Positions 43,555 to 53,722 of a stretch of 64,000 nt of DNA are shown one piece after another; within the stretch, counting starts at the first letter, position 1, and each line of letters starts with the position of its first letter. Below the pieces are notes generated by a model. It saw only the letters and a list, made by a program, of their open reading frames with translations, had not been told where the DNA came from and did no database searches. Where the stretch lies: the NCBI RefSeq assembly GCF_002157145.1, contig NZ_CP021361.1, positions 868,001-932,000 of the forward strand, read 5' to 3'. The stretch comes from Acidovorax carolinensis (GTDB taxonomy: Bacteria; Pseudomonadota; Gammaproteobacteria; Burkholderiales; Burkholderiaceae_C). The position numbers and the translations under genes are program-made.

Positions 43555-43878
43555 TCAATGGCGACCACCCCCGCCGGGACCTCCACCGCCACGGAACCCG
43601 CCCCGACCACCACCGCGACCACCCCTACCCCAATAGCCGAAGCCGAAGTTGAGGGAGACCGGCGGCCCGATGTATGCCGGGCCGTAGTACGGGGTGGCAT
43701 AAACGGGCGGAACTGCATATACGGGCGGCGCCGCGTAAACGGCCTGAGCGTTGGCGTCGGCACCGTAGTAGCCATAAGGGCCGGGGGCAGGCGCATATAC
43801 CGCGCATCCACCCAAGGCGGACAGTGCCAGCAGCGAAAACGTCACGCGATTCACCGTGCCTTTGAGGGATTTGGTCAT
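43555..43878 (-). CDS. Small Tyr/Gly-rich lipoprotein
   Basis: A 107-residue lipoprotein: signal with lipobox LGGC, then a low-complexity region rich in Tyr-Ala-Pro (AVYAAPPVYAVPPVYA), ending in a run of Gly-Arg repeats (GGRGGGRGGFRGGGG). No domain is recognisable beyond this. Outer-membrane attachment is predicted; function unknown. It converges with the permease gene. Confidence 0.7.
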   Translation of the reverse strand: MTKSLKGTVNRVTFSLLALSALGGCAVYAPAPGPYGYYGADANAQAVYAAPPVYAVPPVYATPYYGPAYIGPPVSLNFGFGYWGRGGRGGGRGGFRGGGGPGGGGRH

Positions 43879-44103
43879 GATGAGCTTTCCGGTCTTGGGA
43901 AGTGATGCGAGTTAGAGCGGAAATTTCTCACCGCAGTTCAGTGGAAATGGGACTGAGGCGGCGGCGCGGCGCGTAAAGTTCTCGTTAATATGGTCGACCT
44001 GCGCCTCGCGGAACCCGCCGGAGAGGTGCGCCCCAAACTACCGTGCACAGGGCAGCACAGGCTGTTATCGACACTCCCAAGCCCTTTTTTCACCACGTTT
44101 CTG

Positions 44104-44520
44104 ATGCCCATCGAAGAAAAGCAGCCCGACCATCCAGCCATTGAAACGCCTTATGCCTGGATAGGCGGGGAAGAGCGTGTTCACGCCCTGGTCAATCGCT
44201 TCTACGACCTCATGGACCTGGAGCCCGCCTACGCCCAATTGCGCGCCACGCACGGCAGCACCCTCGACGATGCACGCCAGAAGCTGTTCTGGTTCCTGTG
44301 CGGCTGGTTGGGCGGCCCGGACCATTACCAGAGCCGCTTCGGCCACCCCCGGCTGCGTGCGCGCCACATGCCGTTTGCCATCGGCATCAAGGAGCGCGAC
44401 CAGTGGGTGGCCTGCATGGACCAGGCCATGGGCGAAACCGGCGTCCCGCAGGATCTGCGCGCGCGGCTGAAAGAGAGCTTCATGGGCACGGCCGACTGGA
44501 TGCGCAACAAAGGCGTGTGA
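44104..44520 (+). CDS. Group II truncated haemoglobin
   Basis: A 138-residue haem protein. FYDLMDLEPAYAQLRATH and LFWFLCGWLGGPDHYQSRFGHPRLRARHMPF carry the group II features: the proximal His in RARHMPF and downstream Trp in DQWVACMDQA. The ATG at 44104 is preferred; the frame is open to 43990 but the extension is proline-rich and uncharacteristic. Roles in oxygen or NO handling are known for the family, and nothing here narrows that. Confidence 0.9.
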   Translation: MPIEEKQPDHPAIETPYAWIGGEERVHALVNRFYDLMDLEPAYAQLRATHGSTLDDARQKLFWFLCGWLGGPDHYQSRFGHPRLRARHMPFAIGIKERDQWVACMDQAMGETGVPQDLRARLKESFMGTADWMRNKGV

Positions 44521-44539
44521 GGGTGCAGGATGTGTGTGC

Positions 44540-44597
44540 TATTGTTTGTATAGCTACCAGCGCTTTCCCAGTAACGGGTTGATGCTGTTTTTATGCG
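44540..44597 (+). repeat. Palindromic AGCGCTT-type repeat after the haemoglobin gene
   Basis: ATAGCTACCAGCGCTT, a six-base loop, then TAACGGGTTGATGCTG and a T-rich tail. The left arm is intact; the right arm is degenerate so the stem is weak. It occupies part of the 200-base gap before lemA. Confidence 0.6.
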
Positions 44598-44718
44598 TAT
44601 TTTGCGTGCGCGGTGCTGTGGCGGCTGCGCACCATGCACTGCGGCCGTCATGGGCGGTTCCAGCCAAGCCATCTTCGGCCGTTAAGATGCGCCCATTCAA
44701 TCAAATGGGAGGTGGGAT

Positions 44719-45312
44719 ATGTCGGCAACTGCGTGGATTGTTCTGGCGGTGATCGCCGCGTTGGTGGTTTGGGCCATCGCCGTTTACAACCGGCTGGTGC
44801 AGTTGCGCAACCGCATTGCCAACGCTTTTGGCCAGATCGACGTGCAACTCAAGCGCCGCTACGACCTGGTGCCCAACCTGGTGGAAGTGGCGCGCGGCTA
44901 CCTGTCCCACGAAGCGGCCACGCTGGAGGCGGTGATCAAGGCGCGCGGCCAGGCGCAGGGCGCTGCGGCCGCTGCGCGGGCGGCGCCTACCAGCGCCGGC
45001 GCCATGGGTGCGCTGGCCGTGGCCGAGCAGGCCCTGGGCGGCAGCCTGGGGCGCCTGATGGTGGTGGCCGAAAGCTACCCCGAACTCAAGGCGGACGCCA
45101 CCATGCAGTCGCTCAGCGAGGAACTCACCAGCACCGAGAACCGCCTGGGCTTTGCGCGCCAGGCCTACAACGACCAGGTGCTCGACTTCAACGACCAAGC
45201 CGCGCAGTTTCCGGCCATCGTGGTGGCACGGCTGCTGGGTTTTCCCACGGCGCCCATGCTCGAAGCCACGCGCAGCGATGAAGAGCGTGCCGCGCCCCGG
45301 GTGCAGTTCTGA
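44719..45312 (+). CDS. lemA: LemA family protein
   Basis: A 197-residue protein with an N-terminal membrane segment (WIVLAVIAALVVWAIAVYN) and the LemA core: NAFGQIDVQLKRRYDLVPNLVEVARGY, SYPELKADATMQSLSEELTSTENRLGFARQAYND. LemA proteins are membrane-anchored coiled helical proteins that often pair with M48 metalloproteases, as here (28 bases to the next gene). Cellular role is not settled. Confidence 0.93.
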   Translation: MSATAWIVLAVIAALVVWAIAVYNRLVQLRNRIANAFGQIDVQLKRRYDLVPNLVEVARGYLSHEAATLEAVIKARGQAQGAAAAARAAPTSAGAMGALAVAEQALGGSLGRLMVVAESYPELKADATMQSLSEELTSTENRLGFARQAYNDQVLDFNDQAAQFPAIVVARLLGFPTAPMLEATRSDEERAAPRVQF

Positions 45313-45340
45313 CGACAGATTGCCTGCGTAAGTTTTCCCC

Positions 45341-46426
45341 ATGAGGTTCTGGGACCATCAGCTCAGCGCCCGCAGCGAAACGCGGCGGCTGCTGCTCGCC
45401 TTTGCGCTGGCCGTGGCCGTGCTGGTGGCGGCCGTGCATGGGGCGCTGGTGGTGGCCTGGCTGCTCATGGTGGCGGTGCTGCCGGTGCATCTGCCGTTTC
45501 CGGCTGGTTTTCTGGCGGTGAACGTGGGGGTGTCACTCATGCTGGTGCTTGGCGGTTGGTGGGTGGAAACGTCCAACCTGCGTGCGGGTGGCGTCAAGCT
45601 CGCCCAGCGCATCGGCGCGCGCGAGGCCCGGCCCTCCGTGTCGCATGCCGAGCAACGCCTGTGCAACATCGTTCATGAACTGTGCATCGCCGCCCACATG
45701 CCGCAGCCGCAGGTCATGGTGCTGCCGCGTACCGATGCCATCAACGCCTTCGCCGCCGGATGGGATGCGAGCGACGCCGTGGTGGCCGTCACCCAGGGAG
45801 CGCTTGACCACCTCACGCGCGAGGAGCTGCAGGGCATGGTGGCCCACGAACTGAGCCATCTGCACGAAGGCGACACGCGCCTGAAGATGCGCCTGGCAGG
45901 CATGGTGTTCGGGCTGGAGCTGGTCTACAACTTTGGCGATGAAGTGCGCGAACGCCGTGGCCTGGCATGGCTGTTTGGCTCGGCCATCATGCTGGCAGGG
46001 TTCGCCGGCTGGCTGGCCGGCCGCATGCTCAAGGCCGCCGTGTCGCGCCAGCGCGAATACCTGGCCGACGCCCGCGCCGTGCAATGGACGCGCAGCCGCG
46101 ACGGCCTGGGCGGCGTGCTGCGCAAGGTGATGGCGCAGCGGCGCGACACCCCCGCAGGCTACGAGCGCGTCACCCACCAGGGGCTGGCGCACCCCGCGGT
46201 GCAGCATATGCTGCTGGTGGACCTGCCGGGTGCGGGCGCCATGGAGCGCTGGCTTGACTCGCACCCCACACTGGCAGAGCGTGTGCAGCGCATCTATGGT
46301 CGCAGCATGCAGCCGCTGCCGCTCACACCGGTCAACGAGCCGCCCGAGGCCGCCCGCCGTGCGGGCACCGTGGCACCGGGCGCCGTGACGCTGGCCTCGC
46401 TGGTCGATCCGTTCGCCCGTCTGTAG
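45341..46426 (+). CDS. M48 family metalloprotease (HtpX-like)
   Basis: A 361-residue membrane zinc protease. Two N-terminal membrane helices, then the HExxH motif at 169-173 (VAHELSHLHEGD), a second membrane region (FGSAIMLAGFAGWLAGRML), and EYLADARAVQWTR with the third zinc-ligand glutamate. It probably acts in membrane protein quality control together with LemA. A terminator follows directly. Confidence 0.9.
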   Translation: MRFWDHQLSARSETRRLLLAFALAVAVLVAAVHGALVVAWLLMVAVLPVHLPFPAGFLAVNVGVSLMLVLGGWWVETSNLRAGGVKLAQRIGAREARPSVSHAEQRLCNIVHELCIAAHMPQPQVMVLPRTDAINAFAAGWDASDAVVAVTQGALDHLTREELQGMVAHELSHLHEGDTRLKMRLAGMVFGLELVYNFGDEVRERRGLAWLFGSAIMLAGFAGWLAGRMLKAAVSRQREYLADARAVQWTRSRDGLGGVLRKVMAQRRDTPAGYERVTHQGLAHPAVQHMLLVDLPGAGAMERWLDSHPTLAERVQRIYGRSMQPLPLTPVNEPPEAARRAGTVAPGAVTLASLVDPFARL

Positions 46427-46432
46427 ATCCAC

Positions 46433-46469
46433 GGGCAAGGCGCCACGGCGCAAGCCCTTGCCCCTTTTT
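46433..46469 (+). terminator. Rho-independent terminator of the LemA/M48 operon
   Basis: GGGCAAGG (46433-46440) pairs with CCTTGCCC (46456-46463), followed by C and five T. A second inverted repeat, GGCGCCAC (46439-46446) with GTGGCGCC (46473-46480), overlaps it and reaches to the IS insertion point. Before the IS arrived this structure probably ended ureG from the other side as well. Confidence 0.78.
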
Positions 46470-46482
46470 CTGGTGGCGCCTA

Positions 46483-47645
46483 GTGTCCTGAGTTAAAAAT
46501 TCATTGAATTATTTTCTGCCAATGCAATCAGTCGTGTGGTGTCATTGCACGATGAGGTGGCCATGAGCGGAAGACCAAAGACTCCATTGGTGTTGAGCGT
46601 GACGGAGCGCGAACAGCTGATCGCGCTGACCAAGCGTCGCAAGACGGCGCAGGCTCTGGCGTTGCGAGCGCGCATCGTGCTGGCCTGTGCCGAAGGTTCG
46701 GATAACAAAGTGGTGGCAGCGCGCCAGCGGGTCACGCAGCAGACGGTATCGAAGTGGCGCGGTCGGTTTGTCCAGCTGCGGCTGGACGGTCTGCTTGACG
46801 CACCGCGCCCGGGTGCACCGCGTACGATCGACGATGCCCGAGTCGATGCCGTCATCGCCAAGACGCTGGAGTCCGTGCCCGCTGGTGCCACGCACTGGAG
46901 CACGCGCAGTATGGCGCGCGCCATGGATGTGTCACAGACGGCTGTGAGTCGAATCTGGCGGGCTTTCGGCTTGCAGCCGCACCGCCATGAAACCTTCAAA
47001 CTCTCCAGTGATCCGCTGTTCGTCGAGAAGGTGCGCGACATTGTCGGCCTGTACATGGATCCGCCGCTCAAGGCGATGGTGTTGTGCGTGGATGAGAAGA
47101 GCCAGATCCAGGCGCTGGACCGTACACAGCCGATCCTGCCGCTGGCACCGGGCATCCCCGAGCGGCGAACCCACGACTACATGCGCCATGGCACGACGAC
47201 GCTGTTTGCGGCGCTGGACATTGCCACGGGCGAAGTGATCGGGGAGTTGCATCGGCGCCATCGCAGCACGGAGTTCCTGCAATTTCTGCGAACCATCGAA
47301 GCCAACGTGCCTGCTGGCTTGGACGTGCATCTGGTGATGGACAACTACGGCACGCACAAGACCCCCTCAATCAGGGCATGGTTCGGCAGACATCCCAGGT
47401 TTCACGTGCACTTCACGCCCACCTCTGCATCCTGGCTGAACCAGGTCGAGCGCTGGTTCGCCACCCTGACCGAGAAGTGCATCCGTCGCGGCACGCACAG
47501 ATCAACAAGACAGCTCGAACAAGCAATCCGCGAATACCTCGAACTCAACAACGCGGATCCAAAACCATTCGTCTGGGCCAAGTCCGCCGACGACATCCTT
47601 GCAAGCATCGAAAGATTTTGTCTGCGAATTTCTAACTCAGGACAC
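46483..47645 (+). mobile_element. IS630-family insertion sequence, complete, 1163 bp
   Basis: Terminal inverted repeats of 20 bases, GTGTCCTGAGTTAAAAATTC on the left and the same with one mismatch (G at position 14) on the right. The element is flanked by TA on both sides (46481-46482 and 47646-47647), the hallmark of IS630/Tc1-mariner insertion. It holds a single full-length transposase. Both ends and the reading frame are intact, which suggests recent arrival. It sits between the M48 gene and ureG, exactly at the ureG stop codon. Confidence 0.95.
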
Positions 47646-47648
47646 TAG
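46563..47648 (+). CDS. IS630 family transposase
   Basis: A ~361-residue transposase: N-terminal helix-turn-helix regions ([41 protein letters not shown]) and a DDE domain with the aspartates in [14 protein letters not shown] and [12 protein letters not shown] and the glutamate in [13 protein letters not shown]. The ATG at 46563 has GAGGTG just upstream. Remarkably, the coding frame runs through the right inverted repeat and its TAG stop (47646-47648) is built from the duplicated TA plus a host G, not from the element itself. Confidence 0.93.
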   Translation: MSGRPKTPLVLSVTEREQLIALTKRRKTAQALALRARIVLACAEGSDNKVVAARQRVTQQTVSKWRGRFVQLRLDGLLDAPRPGAPRTIDDARVDAVIAKTLESVPAGATHWSTRSMARAMDVSQTAVSRIWRAFGLQPHRHETFKLSSDPLFVEKVRDIVGLYMDPPLKAMVLCVDEKSQIQALDRTQPILPLAPGIPERRTHDYMRHGTTTLFAALDIATGEVIGELHRRHRSTEFLQFLRTIEANVPAGLDVHLVMDNYGTHKTPSIRAWFGRHPRFHVHFTPTSASWLNQVERWFATLTEKCIRRGTHRSTRQLEQAIREYLELNNADPKPFVWAKSADDILASIERFCLRISNSGH

Positions 47649-48322
47649 CCCACCGCGGGCGCGGATTTTTGCAGCATCCCCCGGGTCTCGATGAACTTCA
47701 CCACGTCGGCCACGCCCGCCAGGGTCTTGAGGTTGGTCATCACGAATGGCTTGAGGCCCTGGGTGGTGGTGCGCATGCGGGTGGTGTCGGCGTGCATCAC
47801 GTCCAGGTTGGCGCCCACGTGGGGGGCCAGGTCGGTCTTGTTGATGATGAACAGGTCGCTTTTTGTGATGCCGGGGCCACCCTTGCGGGGGATTTTTTCG
47901 CCAGCGGCCACGTCGACGACGTAGATGGTGAGGTCGCTCAGCTCGGGGCTGAAGGTGGCGGCCAGGTTGTCGCCGCCGCTTTCCACAAACACGATGTCGG
48001 CGTTGGGGAACTCGCCCAGCATGCGGTCGATGGCTTCGAGGTTGATGGAGCAATCCTCGCGGATGGCAGTGTGCGGGCAGCCGCCGGTTTCCACGCCCAG
48101 GATGCGCTCAGCGGGCAGCGCGCCGCTCACGGTGAGCAGGCGCTGGTCTTCCTTGGTGTAGATGTCGTTGGTGATGGCGATGAGGTCGTAGTCATCGCGC
48201 ATGGTCTTGCACAGCATCTCCAACAGCGTGGTTTTGCCAGAGCCGACGGGGCCGCCGATGCCCACGCGCAGAGGGGGCAGGTTTTTGGTGCGGTTGGGGA
48301 TGTGGTGCAGGGCGTTGGTCAT
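47645..48322 (-). CDS. ureG: Urease accessory GTPase UreG
   Basis: A 225-residue SIMIBI GTPase that drives nickel delivery to apourease. Walker [15 protein letters not shown] near the N-terminus, nickel-binding-type CPH in [17 protein letters not shown], and guanine-specificity [10 protein letters not shown]. It is the last gene of the leftward urease operon. Its stop codon TAG now overlaps the IS630 insertion site: the last base comes from the IS end but equals the original base, so the protein is unchanged. Confidence 0.96.
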   Translation of the reverse strand: MTNALHHIPNRTKNLPPLRVGIGGPVGSGKTTLLEMLCKTMRDDYDLIAITNDIYTKEDQRLLTVSGALPAERILGVETGGCPHTAIREDCSINLEAIDRMLGEFPNADIVFVESGGDNLAATFSPELSDLTIYVVDVAAGEKIPRKGGPGITKSDLFIINKTDLAPHVGANLDVMHADTTRMRTTTQGLKPFVMTNLKTLAGVADVVKFIETRGMLQKSAPAVG

Positions 48323-48340
48323 GGTGCTAGTGGTGGCGTC

Positions 48341-48408
48341 ATTTGCTACTAAATAAATAGCTACCTGCGCTTGTATTGCTTGCGCTAGGAGCGAAAAAGC
48401 CTTGAATA
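48341..48408 (+). repeat. Palindromic AGCGCTT-type repeat between ureG and ureF
   Basis: ATAGCTACCTGCGCTTG, a short loop, TTGCGCTAGGAGC and a tail GCCTTGAATATT. It lies in the 62-base gap between the two genes and overlaps the last codons of ureF, whose stop codon is inside the element. Confidence 0.65.
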
Positions 48409-49095
48409 TTGCACTTCGTGCTGCGCGCTCAGAATGGCGAGCATGGGCGAGAACGCCTGGCGCTCGCTGTCCATCAGACCAGCGGCGTGGTCTGCAGCGA
48501 GCGGGATGGCGGCGGCCAGCCGGGCCAGGATGCGCTGGCCTGCGCTTTGGCCCAACTGCATGGATTTGAGCGCGGCCTGCACCATGTTCTCAGCCCAGCC
48601 AAAGGCGTAGGCCAGCAGCACCTCGCGCACGCTGGCCTGGGTGGGCGATGCGGCCTGTGCGAAGGCCACAGGGTAGGTGGGGGGCAGGGCGGCCAGGTGG
48701 CGCACGGCGGGCATCAGGGCTTCGTCGCCCTGGTACTGGTTGCGCAGCCATTCGGCCAGCGAGCGGCCCATTTGCTCGGTCTGCAGGCGCAGCTCGCTCG
48801 TCTCACGGGTGTGCAGCACCCAGTCGTTGAGTTCTTTCACATGCTCCAGGTCGCCTCGGCGCCAGGCGCCCACGGCCTTGGAGATCAGGGCCATGTCGCC
48901 ACGCGCCTGGGTGATGTGCAGCTGGTCCAGCAGCCAGTCGCCCACGGCGGCTTCGCTGGCGAGGCCCGCGTTTTCAATGGCGCTTTCCAGCCCTTCGGAA
49001 TACGAGAACCCGCCCACGGGCAGCGCGGGGGAGGCCAGCCACATCAGCTGCAAGAAGCTGGCGGCGGGCAGAGGCGTGGGGCGGTCCAGGCGCAT
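48385..49095 (-). CDS. ureF: Urease accessory protein UreF
   Basis: A 236-residue helical protein with the UreF signatures [25 protein letters not shown] near the N-terminus and [29 protein letters not shown]. It forms the activation complex with UreD(H) and UreG. The start follows ureE by 11 bases. The 3' end has been shaped by the adjacent repeat. Confidence 0.95.
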   Translation of the reverse strand: MRLDRPTPLPAASFLQLMWLASPALPVGGFSYSEGLESAIENAGLASEAAVGDWLLDQLHITQARGDMALISKAVGAWRRGDLEHVKELNDWVLHTRETSELRLQTEQMGRSLAEWLRNQYQGDEALMPAVRHLAALPPTYPVAFAQAASPTQASVREVLLAYAFGWAENMVQAALKSMQLGQSAGQRILARLAAAIPLAADHAAGLMDSERQAFSPMLAILSAQHEVQYSRLFRS

Positions 49096-49106
49096 GAAGC
49101 GGGGGG

Positions 49107-49772
49107 TCAGTGGTCGTGGTTGCAGTCGTGGCCGTGCACATGCCCCTGGGCCACCACGGGGATGGACACGGTGCGCCCACGGGCCGGGGTTGTGGTTGGT
49201 GCAGCTGCATGGCTGTGTTCGTGGGTATGTCCATGATCGTGGGTATGGTCATGGTCGTGTGAATGGCCGTGGCGATGGTCGTGTCCATGTCCCCCATGGC
49301 TGTGTCCACCACCATGCCCCGCTGCATAAGCGCCGCCTTCGGGCTCAAACGCCAGGTTCTGCTCGGTCACGATCAGGTGCATGGCGCGCAGCATGTCGGC
49401 CAGCACGTGGTCGGGTTCGATCTTGAGGTGGTCAGGCTGCAGCTCGATGGGCACATGGCGGTTGCCCAGGTGGTAGGCGGCGCGGGTCAGGTCAAACGGC
49501 GTGCCGTGGTGTTGGCAGTGGGTGATGACCAGCACGGGCTGCGGTGCGGCGATCACGCGGACCATGGAGCCGTCTTCGGCCACCAGCACATCGCCGCCGC
49601 GCACCAGCGTGCCACGGGGGAGGAAGATGCCCAGCTCGCGCCCGGCCGAGTCGGTGGCGGCGAAGCGGCTTTTTTGGCGCACGTCCCAGTCCAGTTCAAC
49701 GGTGGTGGCGCGTTTGAGCAGGACGGGCGCGAGGCCCTGGCCTTGGGGGAGGAGTTTGGAGACCTGGATCAT
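49107..49772 (-). CDS. ureE: Urease nickel metallochaperone UreE, with a histidine-rich C-terminus
   Basis: A 221-residue nickel carrier. The N-terminal peptide-binding domain and central metal-binding domain ([27 protein letters not shown]) match UreE, followed by a long low-complexity His/Asp/Gly stretch (residues ~150-190, [20 protein letters not shown]) and a second cluster at the very end ([11 protein letters not shown]). The tail is longer than usual and suggests nickel storage as well as delivery. Confidence 0.94.
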   Translation of the reverse strand: MIQVSKLLPQGQGLAPVLLKRATTVELDWDVRQKSRFAATDSAGRELGIFLPRGTLVRGGDVLVAEDGSMVRVIAAPQPVLVITHCQHHGTPFDLTRAAYHLGNRHVPIELQPDHLKIEPDHVLADMLRAMHLIVTEQNLAFEPEGGAYAAGHGGGHSHGGHGHDHRHGHSHDHDHTHDHGHTHEHSHAAAPTTTPARGRTVSIPVVAQGHVHGHDCNHDH

Positions 49773-49847
49773 GGCGAAGGAGGATTACGGTGCCGGCAAG
49801 GCGAGGTCCACATTGTGGCCTTGGCTGCAGGGTGGCACGGGCTGGCT

Positions 49848-50345
49848 CTACAGCGCGCGGCTCATGTACCGGCTGTGGGGGTCAAGCTGGTAGCTGCCGA
49901 ACGGCGCGCAGTCGGTAAAGCCGTAGCGCAGGTAGAGCTGGTGAGCGGGTTCAAAGAAGGGCTGGGTGCCCGTTTCCAGGCTGATGCGCTGGTAGCCCAG
50001 ATTCACGGCCTGGCCCAGGATGTGTTCAAGGATGGCCCGGCCCACGCCGAGGCCGCGCAGGGACTCTGCGGCACGCATGGATTTGAGCTCGACGTGGTCG
50101 GCGCTCAGGTGTTTGAGGGCGCCGGTGCCCACCAGCCGACCGGGCGCGGGTTCGGTGTCGTCCGGCAGCCACGCCGTCCAGAAGCGGATTTCTGGGCGGC
50201 GCAGCTGGTCCATGTCCAGCGCATGCACGCTTTCGGGCGGCGAAGTGGCGCGCATGTCCTGCAGATGCTCTTCCATGAAGGTGGCAATGCGCGGGTCGCT
50301 CAGGTCATCCAGGCGCAGGGAGAGGCTGTCCAGCAAGCTGCTCAT
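49848..50345 (-). CDS. GNAT family N-acetyltransferase in the urease operon
   Basis: A 165-residue GNAT protein with the acetyl-CoA loop in SLRGLGVGRAILEHILGQA and the C-terminal LYLRYGFTDCAPFGSY. It lies between ureC and ureE, in the same direction, with 12 bases to ureC. A GNAT gene at this place is common in related bacteria; what it acetylates is unknown. No urease-specific function is established. Confidence 0.87.
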   Translation of the reverse strand: MSSLLDSLSLRLDDLSDPRIATFMEEHLQDMRATSPPESVHALDMDQLRRPEIRFWTAWLPDDTEPAPGRLVGTGALKHLSADHVELKSMRAAESLRGLGVGRAILEHILGQAVNLGYQRISLETGTQPFFEPAHQLYLRYGFTDCAPFGSYQLDPHSRYMSRAL

Positions 50346-50357
50346 CGTGGGGGAGTG

Positions 50358-52127
<1,770 letters not shown>

Positions 52128-52149
52128 GGGGTGTGCTCCGCGAGAACTG

Positions 52150-52212
52150 ATAACTATTATTTTGATAGCTGCTAGCGCTTATCCATCAAGCGCTAGCGGC
52201 TGTTTTGGCTAT
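52150..52212 (+). repeat. Palindromic AGCGCTT-type repeat between ureC and ureB (reference copy)
   Basis: GATAGCTGCTAGCGCTT, a six-base loop, CAAGCGCTAGCGGCT, tail GTTTTGGC. The stem of 14 bases has one mismatch. This is the clearest intergenic copy, in the 91-base gap inside the urease operon, so it is transcribed and would fold in the mRNA between the two cistrons. Confidence 0.8.
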
Positions 52213-52218
52213 GAATTG

Positions 52219-52524
52219 CTAGAGTGCGCCCTGCGTCAGGCCCTGAAAGCCGTACACCCGGCGGTCGCCCGCGTAGTCCACCAGCTCCACGGTGCGCTCC
52301 TGGCCGGGCTCAAAGCGCACGGCGGTGCCCGACGCAATGTTCAGCCGCATGCCGCGCGCAGCCGCACGGTCAAAGCCCAGGGCGTTGTTGGTCTCGGCAA
52401 AGTGGTAGTGCGAGCCGACCTGGATGGGCCGGTCGCCGGTGTTGCGCACCACCAGCGTCAGGGTGCGGCGGCCGGTGTTGAGCAGGTGTTCACCGGGTTC
52501 GGTGAGAAGTTCGCCGGGGATCAT
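52219..52524 (-). CDS. ureB: Urease subunit beta
   Basis: A 101-residue structural subunit beginning [19 protein letters not shown], with the conserved [23 protein letters not shown] and [17 protein letters not shown]. The start at 52524 was chosen from the family N-terminus; the frame is open upstream to 52620 but overlaps ureJ. It joins UreA and UreC in the (ABC)3 trimer. Confidence 0.96.
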   Translation of the reverse strand: MIPGELLTEPGEHLLNTGRRTLTLVVRNTGDRPIQVGSHYHFAETNNALGFDRAAARGMRLNIASGTAVRFEPGQERTVELVDYAGDRRVYGFQGLTQGAL

Positions 52525-52546
52525 GATGGCTCCTTGCAGGGAATGC

Positions 52547-53161
52547 TCAGGCCATCTGCGCCAGCAGCGCGCCACCGAACGCAGCCACGCCAGCACCTGC
52601 AGCGCGGGCCAGCCACACATGGCGGTGGCGCAGTGCCCAGCCAGCGGCCAGGCCTGCGCTGTGCAGCAGCACGGTAGCCGTGAGCATGCCCGCCAGGGTC
52701 AACCAGGCGCTGTCGCTGCCTGCCAGCTCATAGCCATGGGCCACGCCGTGGAAGACGGCAAACGCGCCCACACCCAGCGCCGCCGCCAGCCCGGGAACGC
52801 GCAGGCGCGACACGACCAGCAGGCCGGTGACCAGCAGCGACGCGGCAATCATGGGCTCCACCGCTGGCAGCGCCACACCCTCCAGGCCCAGCACGGCGCC
52901 CACCAGCAGCATGGCCGCAAAGCCCACGGGGCCCCACAGCAGGTCGCGCCCCGCGCTGCGTGCGGCCAGGGCGCTCCACAGGCCCACGGCCACCATGGCG
53001 GCCAAGTGGTCCAGACCGAACAGGGGGTGGGCAAAGCCGCTCAGAAAACTGTTGTGGATGTGCGATTCAGCGCCGGTATGGGCGCTGGCGCTAGTACCAA
53101 TTGCGCTGGCAGCTATGAAAAGAAGAGCGGCTGTGTGGCGGTGTGAGAGGGCGATGCGCAT
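52547..53161 (-). CDS. ureJ: HupE/UreJ family nickel permease-like protein
   Basis: A 204-residue membrane protein. The signal peptide ([15 protein letters not shown]) is followed by the HupE/UreJ motif [18 protein letters not shown] and about six membrane segments with a second motif [10 protein letters not shown]. The family is thought to import nickel. It lies between ureA and ureB, as is usual in this lineage. The signal peptide is encoded by a copy of the palindromic repeat. Confidence 0.9.
   Translation of the reverse strand: MRIALSHRHTAALLFIAASAIGTSASAHTGAESHIHNSFLSGFAHPLFGLDHLAAMVAVGLWSALAARSAGRDLLWGPVGFAAMLLVGAVLGLEGVALPAVEPMIAASLLVTGLLVVSRLRVPGLAAALGVGAFAVFHGVAHGYELAGSDSAWLTLAGMLTATVLLHSAGLAAGWALRHRHVWLARAAGAGVAAFGGALLAQMA
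53085..53131 (-). repeat. Palindromic repeat copy inside ureJ, encoding its signal peptide
   Basis: On the minus strand: TTCATAGCTGCCAGCGC, a short loop, then TAGCGCCAGCGCC. It retains the left arm and a shifted right arm, without the A/T-rich tail. Read in frame it encodes [13 protein letters not shown], the hydrophobic core and cleavage region of the UreJ signal peptide. Confidence 0.5.
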
Positions 53162-53194
53162 GGGGGCTCCACAGAGAGAAATACGAACGGGGGG

Positions 53195-53497
53195 TTAAAC
53201 GATGGGTTGGTGGACGGTGACCAGCTTGGTCCCATCGGGGAACGTGGCCTCGACCTGGATGTCCGGAATCATCTCGGGGATGCCTTCCATCACATCGGCG
53301 CGGGTCAGCACGGTGCGGCCTTCGCTCATGAGCTGGGCCACAGTCTTGCCGTCGCGCGCGCCTTCCATCACGGCGGCGCTGATCAGGGCCACCGCCTCGG
53401 GGTAGTTGAGCTTCAGTCCCCGGGCCTTTCGGCGCTCGGCCAGCAGGGCGGCGGTGAAGATCAGTAGCTTGTCTTTCTCACGAGGGGTCAGTTCCAT
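53195..53497 (-). CDS. ureA: Urease subunit gamma
   Basis: A 100-residue structural subunit beginning [23 protein letters not shown] with the conserved [21 protein letters not shown] and the C-terminal [20 protein letters not shown]. It is the first visible gene of the urease operon. The usual upstream gene ureD is not here: upstream lies a 225-base gap and the divergent sensor kinase. Confidence 0.96.
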   Translation of the reverse strand: MELTPREKDKLLIFTAALLAERRKARGLKLNYPEAVALISAAVMEGARDGKTVAQLMSEGRTVLTRADVMEGIPEMIPDIQVEATFPDGTKLVTVHQPIV

Positions 53498-53722
53498 GTC
53501 GTTCTGCTCAATGTAAGGAGAGGTGGGCTCGTGTAGCGGGTTGTTCAGGCCGGACACACGGCGTAATCGTCAACGATGGCCATGCGGTCCGAAGGGCAGT
53601 GGATTCATCATAGGCAGCAAGCCCCGTGCCCGCCATACGCCAGAGGGCGAAGGTGCACCGCATACAAAGGCAACCCGTGGCATGGAAACTGCACTTGCAG
53701 GGGCTGTCGCCGCCCTTTGCCC

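Noticed and set aside
43990..44103. Longer N-terminus of the truncated haemoglobin
   Set aside because: No similarity to the family; the ATG at 44104 gives the usual length.
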